Shown here: positions 43,334 through 52,248 of the stretch, piece after piece
Layout: every line of letters starts with the position of its first letter
Position numbering within the stretch: position 1 is the stretch's first letter
Origin: Bacteroidota bacterium
Lineage (GTDB): Bacteria; Bacteroidota; Bacteroidia; Bacteroidales; F082
Length of the DNA stretch: 64,000 nucleotides
Direction: 5' to 3'
Assembly (NCBI GenBank): GCA_009773165.1
Contig: WOUZ01000001.1
Location: 868,001 to 932,000, forward strand
Position numbers and translations under genes: made by a program
Notes under the pieces: generated by a model
The model's input: only the letters and a program-made list of their open reading frames with translations
Told to the model about the DNA's origin: nothing
Databases searched by the model: none

Positions 43334-46300
43334 TTATCGCGGGTTTTTATTTTGTTTTTTTACCAGCCCTACAATTTTACTGTAAAGTAAATTCTCATCG
43401 ATTGGCTTTGCAATATAGTCGTTCATTCCAAATTCTTTGCATTTGGAAACATCTGCTAAGGACACATCCGCAGTTAATGCAATTATTGGAATTTGAGATT
43501 TCATCGTTTTACGTATGTATTTTGTTGCCTCAAAACCATTCATTTCAGGCATATGCAAATCCATCAAAATAATATCAAAGGAACTGGTTTGCATTTTTTC
43601 CAATGCAATTTTCCCGTTGTGAACTATTTCATAATCAAATCCATAATCAATTAAAATAATTTTGATTAACAGCTGATTTAATTCAACATCTTCGGCTACT
43701 AATACACGAAGGTTTTTAATTTCAGGATCCCTTTTTAGTACTTCAATTTCTTCCTCCGATTTCAAAGTGGTTTTCTCAAAAGACATAATAAAACAAAATG
43801 TTGAACCTTCATCAGGCGTACTCTTTAGGCTAATACTTCCTCCCTGAGATTCAACTAACTGTTTAACAATAGCAAGACCTAAACCAGTTCCTCCATATGA
43901 ATTGGCTTTGCCAATTTCAGCTTGTTCAAAAACATTAAAAATTACATCTATCTTGTCGGGGGCAATCCCAATTCCCGTATCGGTTACTGAAAATTCAAGA
44001 GTTACTTTTTCTTTGTCTTCGTTTATTAATTTTATTTTTAGAATAATTTTTCCTTTGTTCGTAAATTTTACGGCATTACTCATCAGATTTAAAACAATCT
44101 GGTTTAATCTCACAGAATCGCCCAGGAGCATGGGTGGTATTTTGCTGTCGAATTCCTTTACAAGTTTTAATTTCTTTTCTTTTATTCTCAGGTTAAATGA
44201 ATGCAATATGGAATTTATTGATTTGCGCAATTCAAATGGTTTTTTTTCAAATGTCATTTTACCTGCATCCACTTTTGCCAAATCAAGAATATCGTTTATG
44301 AGTATATTTAAAGTCAGACCACTTGTTTTTATAGCATTTAAAAATTCGTTTTGCTCCGCATTCATTTTGGATTTCAATAACACATTTGTAAATCCCAGAA
44401 TCGAATTTAGCGGGGTGCGAATTTCATGGCTCATGTTTGATAAAAACTGTTGTTTAAACTTTGTGGCATTTTCAGCAAAAACCCTGGCTTCTATCAATTC
44501 AGCTTCAAACAGTTTGCTTTCATGAATATCAATACCAACACCGATATATCCTATGAATTCGCCATTGGGCAAATAGCGTGGAGTGCCCTTAATCTTAAAC
44601 CACCTGTATTCGCCATCATGCCGTTTTAATCGTATCCCATCTAAGATATATGGTTGGCGCTTTTCAAATGCTTGTTGATAAACATCCATAATACCCTGCA
44701 TCTCATCTGGATGTATGATGCCTTCCCATGTTCGTCCAAGAGCTTCTTCCAAAGTTTGCCCGGTATAATTTAGCCAGTTATTGTTCCAATAACTAACAGA
44801 TGCTTGTTCATCCGGTTCAATAATAAAAATGTGCATGGGCGCATTATCCGCCAAAGAACGAAAACGCTCTTCGCTCTCCTCAATTTTTCTTCTTACTATC
44901 GAATGTTCGGTAATATCAGAAATGGCAAGCAGAATTAATTCTTCAAAATTCATTTTTTGAATAATGTGTCTTGCATTGAGCAGCATCGTTTTTTCGCCAA
45001 TGAACGGGAAGGTGTGGGTAATCTCAAAATCGTTGAAGTGCGTATTCCGTGGAAGGATATCTTTGAGAAGTTCGCGCAGACGGGGAATATTCCATTGCTT
45101 GTTTCCTAAATCAAACAATAGCATCCCTTCTGTCTCTTCTTTTTTTACCTTAAAAATTTTATAGAATGTTTTGTTGGCTGATTTTACACGTAGATTTTTA
45201 TCCAATACAATCATCGGCTCGTGTATTGTGTCAAATACAGCTTCGGAATAATCGTACGCTTCATTTAGCAAATCGTTTCGGGTTTGCAGTTCCTGGTTGA
45301 TGGTTGTCAGTTCTTCGTTAGCAGATTCTATCTCTTCTTTGGATGTTTCAAGTTCTTCATTCACAGTTTGCAATTCTTCGTTGCTTGAAACAACTTCTTC
45401 GTTGGCACTTTGCAATTCTTCTGTAAAAGCTTCCTGCTCCTGTGCAATAGCAAGTGCATCAGCTTGTGCTGCAGCTAATTCCAATTCCAATTTTTTTATT
45501 CTGCGGTCTTTTGCAAGCGAAATATTTTTCCCGCTTTCCGCTTGCGACGAAAAAAAATCTATTTGTTCGTGATCTGTGAAAAGAATTAAGATCAGGGGTT
45601 CGTCCGATTCTATTTTAAGTGGAAGAATATCCAAACTTATAATTTTGACGGTGGAATTTATTTTTAACTCAATTCCACTTTTGTGAATGCGACTCTTTGT
45701 TTTTACGACTTTTGAAATGGCGTTGCGCAATTCAAAAGCAATTTCGGGACGTGCCATTTTTAAAATATTAAAAGTGGCTTTGCCTTTAGGATGCGTAAGA
45801 AACAGATCGGTTGTTCCACGAAACTGCACAATTTCCATTTGGTAATTGATAACAACACTTGCAGGCATAAATTCTGAAACAAGCACAGCATCAATGGCAT
45901 TGTCAAGCCCGTTTTGATTGGCAAAAACAGGTTGTTTTAGTTTGTCTTTAATCATTGCTGGAATAGTTGTTTCGTAAAATGTTTGCTGTGCATAGCGAGG
46001 CATTAAGGCAGGCAGTGTGCGGGTCCCAGAGTTTATTTTACGTGAAAATAGTTTATACTTTTTATTAAAATCTGTAAAAAGATTTACTGAATGACTGATA
46101 TTTTCTGATTTGCCAAGCATCAAAAACCCATCATTATTTAAGGAATAATGAAATGTGTTGACGGCTTTTTTCTGTGCCGGAATATCAAGATATATGAAGA
46201 GATTGCAGCAGCTTATAAAATCGAGACGTGAAAAAGGAGGATCGTGTAAAATATTATGAGGTGCAAATACACACATATCGCGCACCGCTTTGTTTACACG

Positions 46301-47494
46301 GTAACCACCATCTGCTCTTTCGAAGAATCGCTGTATTCGTTTCGGCGAAACGATTTCCAATTTCTGTTTAGAATAAACGCCAATGCGCGCCTTACTGATC
46401 GCCTGTTCGCTGAGGTCAGTTGCAAAAATTTGAATGGGGATCTTCGTTGTTTTGCTTTCCTGTATTTCGAGCAGCATCATTGCTATTGAATAGGCTTCTT
46501 CTCCTGTGGCACAAGCCGGAACCCATATGCGTAGCGACTCTCCGATTTTTTTTCTTTTGAGTAACTTTGGAAAAAGAGTTTCCTTTAAATATTTATGTGC
46601 ATCGGTATCACGAAAAAAACTGGTTACACTAATCAATAAATCCTGGTAGAGAATATCTATTTCTTCCTTTTTTTGAGAAAGCAGTTTTGCATATTCTTTA
46701 AGTGTTGTTATTTTATACAATAACATTCTGCGAATTATGCGCCTTTTAATGGTATTCATTTTATAGGCACTAAAATCTACACCATTGGTCTTATGCAATA
46801 GCTTTAGGATAATTTTTAAATCGGGATTGCTGTTATCAATTAAATCTTCTTCTCCGTTTTTTATGCCAAAAGATTTTACAAGAGGATTTTTACTTAATCG
46901 GGCTAATTCAAGTGCAATTTCTTTTGGCGACAAAATATAATCCACTATACCTGCTGCTATTGCAGAATGAGGCATGCTTGTAAATTTTGCAGTGTCATCC
47001 TGAACAAAAGTTAATCCGCCTTCCTGCTTGATGGCTTCCATACCCACTGTTCCATCGCTTGCGCTGCCGCTAAGAATTATTCCGATGACCCTTTCCTTTT
47101 GTGCTTCGGCAAGTGATGAGAAAAGAATATCAATGGAAATAGGCGCACCGCTATCTGAACGGGGAATTAGTTTTATATGTCCGTCTGTTACTTCAATTCC
47201 TTTGTTGTAAGGAATCACAAAAACATTATCGGGCATTATTTTATCCATGTCATCAATCTCCTGCACGATCATGCTTGTCTTTTTTGACAAAATTTCAGTC
47301 AACATGCTTTTATGATCGGGACTGAGGTGCTGCACATAGATGAATGCCATTCCCGTGTCGGATGGCAGGTATTTTAAAAGTTCCATCATTGCTTCCAATC
47401 CACCTGCTGATGCACCAATGGCAACCACCGGAAAAGAATTTTCTTTAACCTCTGCATTTGCAGGCGATTTCTTTTTAGGTGAAGTTGCTTTCAT
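43334..47494 (-). CDS. CheB-CheR-PAS-histidine kinase-receiver fusion protein
   Basis: The 1386-residue protein joins five activities. A CheB methylesterase domain (about 20-200) has catalytic Ser29 (GASAGG), His56 and Asp147. A CheR methyltransferase (about 220-480) has RIWVPACATGEEAYSIAMML. A long coiled coil (about 650-730) has repeated SANEEL/VNEEL. Two PAS domains follow (the second with SYWNNNWLNYTGQTLEEA), then HisKA (NMSHEIRTPLNSILGF), HATPase (GGTGLGLAI) and a receiver (IILMDLHMPEMNGF). There is no receiver in front of CheB, so it is not a classical chemotaxis CheB. It probably senses a cytoplasmic signal by PAS and modifies its own or another receptor. It is a paralogue of the 26691 kinase in the C-terminal half. 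No chemotaxis receptor is seen nearby. Confidence 0.9.
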   Translation of the reverse strand: MKATSPKKKSPANAEVKENSFPVVAIGASAGGLEAMMELLKYLPSDTGMAFIYVQHLSPDHKSMLTEILSKKTSMIVQEIDDMDKIMPDNVFVIPYNKGIEVTDGHIKLIPRSDSGAPISIDILFSSLAEAQKERVIGIILSGSASDGTVGMEAIKQEGGLTFVQDDTAKFTSMPHSAIAAGIVDYILSPKEIALELARLSKNPLVKSFGIKNGEEDLIDNSNPDLKIILKLLHKTNGVDFSAYKMNTIKRRIIRRMLLYKITTLKEYAKLLSQKKEEIDILYQDLLISVTSFFRDTDAHKYLKETLFPKLLKRKKIGESLRIWVPACATGEEAYSIAMMLLEIQESKTTKIPIQIFATDLSEQAISKARIGVYSKQKLEIVSPKRIQRFFERADGGYRVNKAVRDMCVFAPHNILHDPPFSRLDFISCCNLFIYLDIPAQKKAVNTFHYSLNNDGFLMLGKSENISHSVNLFTDFNKKYKLFSRKINSGTRTLPALMPRYAQQTFYETTIPAMIKDKLKQPVFANQNGLDNAIDAVLVSEFMPASVVINYQMEIVQFRGTTDLFLTHPKGKATFNILKMARPEIAFELRNAISKVVKTKSRIHKSGIELKINSTVKIISLDILPLKIESDEPLILILFTDHEQIDFFSSQAESGKNISLAKDRRIKKLELELAAAQADALAIAQEQEAFTEELQSANEEVVSSNEELQTVNEELETSKEEIESANEELTTINQELQTRNDLLNEAYDYSEAVFDTIHEPMIVLDKNLRVKSANKTFYKIFKVKKEETEGMLLFDLGNKQWNIPRLRELLKDILPRNTHFNDFEITHTFPFIGEKTMLLNARHIIQKMNFEELILLAISDITEHSIVRRKIEESEERFRSLADNAPMHIFIIEPDEQASVSYWNNNWLNYTGQTLEEALGRTWEGIIHPDEMQGIMDVYQQAFEKRQPYILDGIRLKRHDGEYRWFKIKGTPRYLPNGEFIGYIGVGIDIHESKLFEAELIEARVFAENATKFKQQFLSNMSHEIRTPLNSILGFTNVLLKSKMNAEQNEFLNAIKTSGLTLNILINDILDLAKVDAGKMTFEKKPFELRKSINSILHSFNLRIKEKKLKLVKEFDSKIPPMLLGDSVRLNQIVLNLMSNAVKFTNKGKIILKIKLINEDKEKVTLEFSVTDTGIGIAPDKIDVIFNVFEQAEIGKANSYGGTGLGLAIVKQLVESQGGSISLKSTPDEGSTFCFIMSFEKTTLKSEEEIEVLKRDPEIKNLRVLVAEDVELNQLLIKIILIDYGFDYEIVHNGKIALEKMQTSSFDIILMDLHMPEMNGFEATKYIRKTMKSQIPIIALTADVSLADVSKCKEFGMNDYIAKPIDENLLYSKIVGLVKKQNKNPR

Positions 47495-47645
47495 TTCATA
47501 CGGGTGTTAAGGTAATCAGAGATTATATGGTGAAACTTTGTGGTTGGAGAGTCGAATCCCAAAACCACGATACGAAACACAGCACAGAGCTAAATGTAAT
47601 CCAACAACTTTAATATCAAAGTTTTATAATCGTTGTTGTGTGGTG

Positions 47646-48809
47646 CTAATTTGTAAATACTTTTACTCTTGTTGGAGTAATTGAATTATTCTCATAATAT
47701 TCAATTGTGTGCGTTCCCGCGTCAAATTGAATAATTAAATCACAACTTTTACCTGATTCTGTAGCTGTAAATGATTGCTGTTGCAAATCAAAATCATAGT
47801 TAGTAATCGTCCAATTTACAGGTGCGTTAGGCAGTGATTGATAATACCATAGGCCTCCTTTGATAATTATTTTCAAAGATGCCCCTTTCGGTAAATTTGC
47901 AGCTAAACTCAGCCCATTACTAAAACTTGTTTTTTCAGCAAATAAAACATTTTCACCATAAGTACTAAATTCCGGGTAATCAATAGTATTTGTAATCTGA
48001 TAATTAGTGCTATCTGCAAAAGTTTGGATAAATGATTCGAAATCAGGAATAGAGACTGTCATTCCAAGATTTGAATAACGATTCTCAATATTATTTCTTA
48101 TCTGTGGTAAATCCAATAACCGCACATCGTTTATCAATTGGCTGCCTAACGAAGCACTATTTAAAATTCCATCTTGCCGGATATCTGTACTGATATTTGC
48201 CAGCAAATCACTCAATTCCGATTCTGTCCTATAGCCCTGTGTTATGATTGAAACAGCTAATAAAATGGCGTTATTATCTCCATCTTCTGTTATATTCAAC
48301 AAATCAAAATCAGCAATATCATCTTTTGATAGTGAAAATATTTCAAGAATCTCTTGCTCCGCTTGTTTCTTTGCATCTGAAAAGGATAGTCCTGTTGTAA
48401 GTAGGTATTCGATCCTGCTTTTTTCCAAATTAGACAAGATATTGACATTCACAGAAGTCTTATTTGTTATATCTGTCAATGCGTACAAGGTAATTGGAGA
48501 ATTTGAATTTTGACCGGTGATTTCATTAAAATAGTAACCATCAGCTTTTAACTGAACATAAGGCGAAATAAGTGAAACATTCATTAATTGAAATGTTCCG
48601 GTATTATCGATAATCTGCGATGAAAAAGTTTTACCTGTAGGCGAGTAGTCATCATTTAATTCATAAATCCCAATCGAAGTCCCATTTAAAAATGGACCTT
48701 TTTGAACTACACCACTAAGTTCAGATTTTGTGATTGTATTTTCTGATTTATCTTTTTCACAGGAATAAAGAAGAATTACAGAGAATAAAATCACCACAAG
48801 TTTTTTCAT
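47646..48809 (-). CDS. Lipoprotein of unknown function
   Basis: I chose the ATG at 48809 (MKKLVVILFSVILLYSC; the upstream Met would put the lipobox after 30 residues), giving 387 residues with lipid Cys17. The N-terminal part (about 28-110) is an Ig/CarboxypepD_reg-like domain (LSGVVQKGPFLNGTSIGIYEL and LISPYVQLKADGYYFNEITG). It is followed by a helical region of about 150 residues and a C-terminal beta domain. This organisation recalls secreted proteins with carbohydrate or wall functions, but no catalytic motif is seen. It lies between the large fusion kinase and a PAS kinase without a tight operon link. Confidence 0.6.
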   Translation of the reverse strand: MKKLVVILFSVILLYSCEKDKSENTITKSELSGVVQKGPFLNGTSIGIYELNDDYSPTGKTFSSQIIDNTGTFQLMNVSLISPYVQLKADGYYFNEITGQNSNSPITLYALTDITNKTSVNVNILSNLEKSRIEYLLTTGLSFSDAKKQAEQEILEIFSLSKDDIADFDLLNITEDGDNNAILLAVSIITQGYRTESELSDLLANISTDIRQDGILNSASLGSQLINDVRLLDLPQIRNNIENRYSNLGMTVSIPDFESFIQTFADSTNYQITNTIDYPEFSTYGENVLFAEKTSFSNGLSLAANLPKGASLKIIIKGGLWYYQSLPNAPVNWTITNYDFDLQQQSFTATESGKSCDLIIQFDAGTHTIEYYENNSITPTRVKVFTN

Positions 48810-49268
48810 GATTGTAATTTTTAAGAGTAATATTGATTTCATTAAGATTCAATCTGTTCTAATGGCCCTTAATTACCGGTCTAAATACACCTCAATGGAT
48901 TTATTTCCCCTAAGCTCTCTTGTTGAATATTTTCCAATATGATGATAATCAAATACTTTGGGTCCCAATTGATTAATATGCATTTCGTAGCATGGTATTT
49001 ATCATCCCAAAGGTAACTCTTTTTCACTCAAAAAACTAATTACCTCCTGCCCGTCATCATTTTGAACAATGCCGTCCTCCATTCAACAGGCGTGTGGTAT
49101 CAGGAATTATGATACCACGTTTATTGCAGTTTATAATTAGGTTAGGTTTTATTCCTGTCTCTGACCGATTCCAAATCACTGTCGTTACATGAATAATACC
49201 CGTGAAAAACTACTCTGAACGCATGCTACTGTTTGGCTCAGATAGCTTTGCATTATCGCAAAATTGCA
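48810..49268. other. Intergenic region with a degenerate copy of a sequence seen again at 50490
   Basis: About 460 bp without a reading frame. A stretch near 49030-49180 (AAACTAATTACCTCCTGCCC, then GAACAATGCCGTCCTC and GGTTTTATTC) resembles 50490-50700. No promoter was identified with confidence. Confidence 0.45.
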
Positions 49269-50435
49269 TCACATATGATCAGTAGGGATTGTAAAATAAA
49301 AAGCAGAGCCTTTTCCTTCCTCACTTTCGATCCAGATTTTTCCTCCGTGCATTTCGATAAATTCTTTACAAATTGTAAGACCAAGGCCAGTGCTTGGTTC
49401 GCCTTCAGTACCTTTTCGGTTAGTAATGATATCAATATTAAACATATTCCCGATCATGGATTGACTCATTCCTATACCTGTGTCTTTTATAGATATTTCA
49501 GCTTTATTACCTTCAATTAATCGTGCTGCGATACTTACTTTCCCACCTTTTGGAGTGAATTTTACTGCATTTGACAAGAGATTACGCATTATTGTATGCA
49601 CCATATCAACATCTGCAAAAACGTCAATCCCCTTTAGATTTGATGGAGTGATTTCGATGTTCTTTATTTTAGCCGATTCTCTGATCATTTCAATACTTTC
49701 ATCTACAACCCCTTCCATTTCAATCAATTGCGGTCTGAATGAAATAATACCTCTTTGTATTTGTGACCATTGCAGCAGGTTTTCAAGAAGCCGGTACAGA
49801 TTATGGGCTGATTGATTTAAGCTTCCAACCATTTTCTGAAGATCAGTCATTGGTAGCGTGAGCAAATCCTCTGTCATGATTTGAGTTAATAATAAGAAAC
49901 TGTTGAATGGACTTTTTAAGTCGTGGGCAATGATGGAGAAAAATTTATCTTTTGTTGCATTCAGCTCAATGAGTTTATGCTCATTATTTTTAATTTCAGT
50001 AATATCGTAGCACGAACCAATGTATCCTAAAAAGGTATTGTCCAGATCGTAAAATGGCCGTCCAAAATCTCTTATCCAACAATATTCGCCAAATTTATTC
50101 TTCATGCGATATTCCATCAAAAACGACTCCCTTTTATCAAATGCGTTAACATAAGTCTCCAAACAGAAACCAAAATCATCAGGATGAACACCTTCTGCCC
50201 ATCCATTTCCAAATTCCTGTTCCATCGTTCTGCCTGTAAATTCAAGCCAGGTTTTATTAAAATAGTCACACAATTTGTCTAACCGCGAACGCCAAATCAA
50301 CGCTGGAAATTCTTCAAATATCTTCAGATACAGCTCTTTGGCTTCAGTTATCTCAATTTGCTGCTTTTTAAGAATAGAATTCTCCCTTTCAAGTTCTTTT
50401 ATTCTTTCAGTTAAAAAAAGTATTTCAGTGCTCAT
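49269..50435 (-). CDS. Cytoplasmic PAS histidine kinase
   Basis: The 388-residue protein begins with a coiled coil (LTERIKELERENSILKK) and has one PAS/PAC domain (about 25-150; WRSRLDKLCDYFNKTWLEFTG). The HisKA phosphoacceptor is in FFSIIAHDLKSPFNSFLLL, and the HATPase has NLLSNAVKFTP, DTGIGMS and GLGLTICKEF. There is no membrane segment and no receiver partner next to it, so the output is unknown. Similar orphan PAS kinases are common in Bacteroidota. It is flanked on both sides by resembling intergenic stretches. Confidence 0.85.
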   Translation of the reverse strand: MSTEILFLTERIKELERENSILKKQQIEITEAKELYLKIFEEFPALIWRSRLDKLCDYFNKTWLEFTGRTMEQEFGNGWAEGVHPDDFGFCLETYVNAFDKRESFLMEYRMKNKFGEYCWIRDFGRPFYDLDNTFLGYIGSCYDITEIKNNEHKLIELNATKDKFFSIIAHDLKSPFNSFLLLTQIMTEDLLTLPMTDLQKMVGSLNQSAHNLYRLLENLLQWSQIQRGIISFRPQLIEMEGVVDESIEMIRESAKIKNIEITPSNLKGIDVFADVDMVHTIMRNLLSNAVKFTPKGGKVSIAARLIEGNKAEISIKDTGIGMSQSMIGNMFNIDIITNRKGTEGEPSTGLGLTICKEFIEMHGGKIWIESEEGKGSAFYFTIPTDHM

Positions 50436-50910
50436 TTTCTTTCTTTTTTAGGTAGGCATACCTTTCAAAGATAACCCTTTTCTCTCTCATAAACTAATTG
50501 CTTCCCTGATCGTTGAAATTTTCAACAATGCAGCCCTCTATACAAGAGCGAAATCAAGAAAAGAAAAAGATGATGCTTCATTCTGTTACGTTTCGAATGA
50601 GGCAAGAAATCCATTGTCAAATAATTTGCACAGCGGGGTTACACTTTCAATGCCCCTGTTTGATGTATTTTGCAAATACATCAGGTTTTATTCTGTTATT
50701 CAATTCAATACCAAATCCCCATCCAAGGTTCTGAATAGTTTGACAATTTTTGCTCAGTATACTAGCGTTTATAAGACCTTGTAAAACATGCAATTATATT
50801 CGTTACTTACAATCTGGAAACTGATTTTTAGCAATAAAAATATAACAAACCCTTACAAGCTTATTAAGTTAAGAAAAAAGAAAAGGAATGAAAAATATTA
50901 TAGAATTGTG
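50436..50910. other. Intergenic region between kinase and OmpA genes
   Basis: About 475 bp with no supported reading frame. The left part resembles 49030-49180. No hairpin with a T-tract was seen, so the terminator of the OmpA gene on the minus strand is not visible. Confidence 0.45.
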
Positions 50911-51723
50911 TTACAGCTTCACAATTTCTACGCGCCTGTTCAAGGCTTTTCCATCCTCAGTACTGTTGTCTGCAATAGGTTTTGTTTGTCCCTGTCCTTT
51001 TGCCGATAAGCGGGATCTTGCTACTCCTTTACTTGCTATGGCAGATACAACTGAAATAGCTCTGTTGGAGGACAACGTTAAATTTGATGCCGCGGATCCA
51101 ACATTGTCGGTATGACCTTCAACACTTACGTTAAGCTCAGGATTAGCTTTGAGCATTTCAACAATCTGGTCAATAATTTTATCTGATTCTGGCTTAATGT
51201 CTGATTTACCTGTTTCAAAATTAATATAGAGTGCGATATGTCCGTTTTTATTGAGCTCATCGAGGATCCCTGAAGCCTGAATGTCTTGCTGCATTTCTTC
51301 TATTTCTATAATTATCAGAGTGTAAGTTGGTGCAACATCAGATGCTGATTCTATGCCTATCCAAATAGATTTATTGCCTGTTTTTAAAAACAATGTTGCG
51401 TATTGAGAGGCTAAATAGATTCTTTTTACTCCATATTTCGCCAGTGCATTTTCATAGTTTTTAACAACCTGATAAAACGAATAGGGCTCTACTCCACTTT
51501 CTGCATTAAGCTCATATTCGACCTCTGTTTTATACCCCTCAATTGATTTTGTTTCACCATCCAACATGGCCAGATCTGCAAGTCCGTAATTCTTACTGCA
51601 ATTAATAATTAAATAATTAGGCATACGGTTAAACATCGGATGATCTTTACATCCTTCCAGATCCTGTGCATAATTAAATTGCGCTGCCAACAGACATAGA
51701 AATCCTAAAATAAGATTTTTCAT
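50911..51723 (-). CDS. OmpA-family lipid/wall-linked protein
   Basis: The start at 51723 (MKNLILGFLCLLAAQ) gives a 270-residue protein with a signal ending FNYAQ. The N-terminal domain (about 20-150) is unclassified; it has a Cys pair (EGCKD and NCSKN) and a YGLADLAM segment. The C-terminal OmpA domain (about 160-270) has LYINFETGKSDIKPES, VEGHTDNVGSAASNLTLSSNRA and LNRRVEIV. It probably sits in the outer membrane or periplasm and binds peptidoglycan. It lacks the fixed direct-repeat element of the other OmpA genes upstream, as far as can be seen. Confidence 0.85.
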   Translation of the reverse strand: MKNLILGFLCLLAAQFNYAQDLEGCKDHPMFNRMPNYLIINCSKNYGLADLAMLDGETKSIEGYKTEVEYELNAESGVEPYSFYQVVKNYENALAKYGVKRIYLASQYATLFLKTGNKSIWIGIESASDVAPTYTLIIIEIEEMQQDIQASGILDELNKNGHIALYINFETGKSDIKPESDKIIDQIVEMLKANPELNVSVEGHTDNVGSAASNLTLSSNRAISVVSAIASKGVARSRLSAKGQGQTKPIADNSTEDGKALNRRVEIVKL

Positions 51724-52248
51724 AATGATTTTTGGTTTAAGGTGAAGCAAGAATGAATGATTAAAAGTTTAAAGTGTAAGGAGAGAAAACTCTGTTTTTC
51801 TATTCTTTAACTATACACAAAAATAACATATTTAATTAATAATCATTAGTATCCGATATAATTTATAAACCTGCCAGTTTATTTTTACATTACCACATGA
51901 TTTGTGTATTCTAAACGTAAATCGCCCGCTCAATATCACCATTCCGGCAAAGTCCAAAGTATATAAAATGTAGGTTATGTATAGATTGGAAGAATCGTAA
52001 CCCCTGGAAAGAGAATAAACTGGCAGTCCATCTACGTTTAGCTTGTTTTACAACTTTGTTAAGGTTTGTTCCGGCCTCCTGACCGTTACTTAATGCCCTC
52101 ACCCGTGTACGCACTTTTCACTTATCACTCTTCACTTTCAAGAATTTGTTACCCGTTACTTGTCGCATCTTACTCTTTTAAAAAACTATCCTATATTTGT
52201 ATACATAAATACCCATCACCACTCAGTACATCAAAGCGTTCCAGTTCA
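51724..52248. other. Divergent intergenic region with R-M promoter
   Basis: About 525 bp between the divergent OmpA and restriction-modification genes. The only clear signal is a TATATTTG -7 element at 52192-52199 on the plus strand. In-frame Met codons upstream of 52249 are not considered coding. Confidence 0.6.
52192..52199 (+). promoter_or_regulatory. Perfect TAnnTTTG -7 element of the type IIG gene
   Basis: TATATTTG matches the Bacteroidota -7 consensus and lies 49 nt before the ATG at 52249. It supports that start over Met codons further upstream. No clear -33 element could be paired with it. Confidence 0.55.

Noticed and set aside
52066-52248. A 61-residue extension of the type IIG enzyme
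   Set aside because: A TATATTTG promoter lies within it and the extension has no family match in style; the ATG at 52249 is 49 nt after that element.
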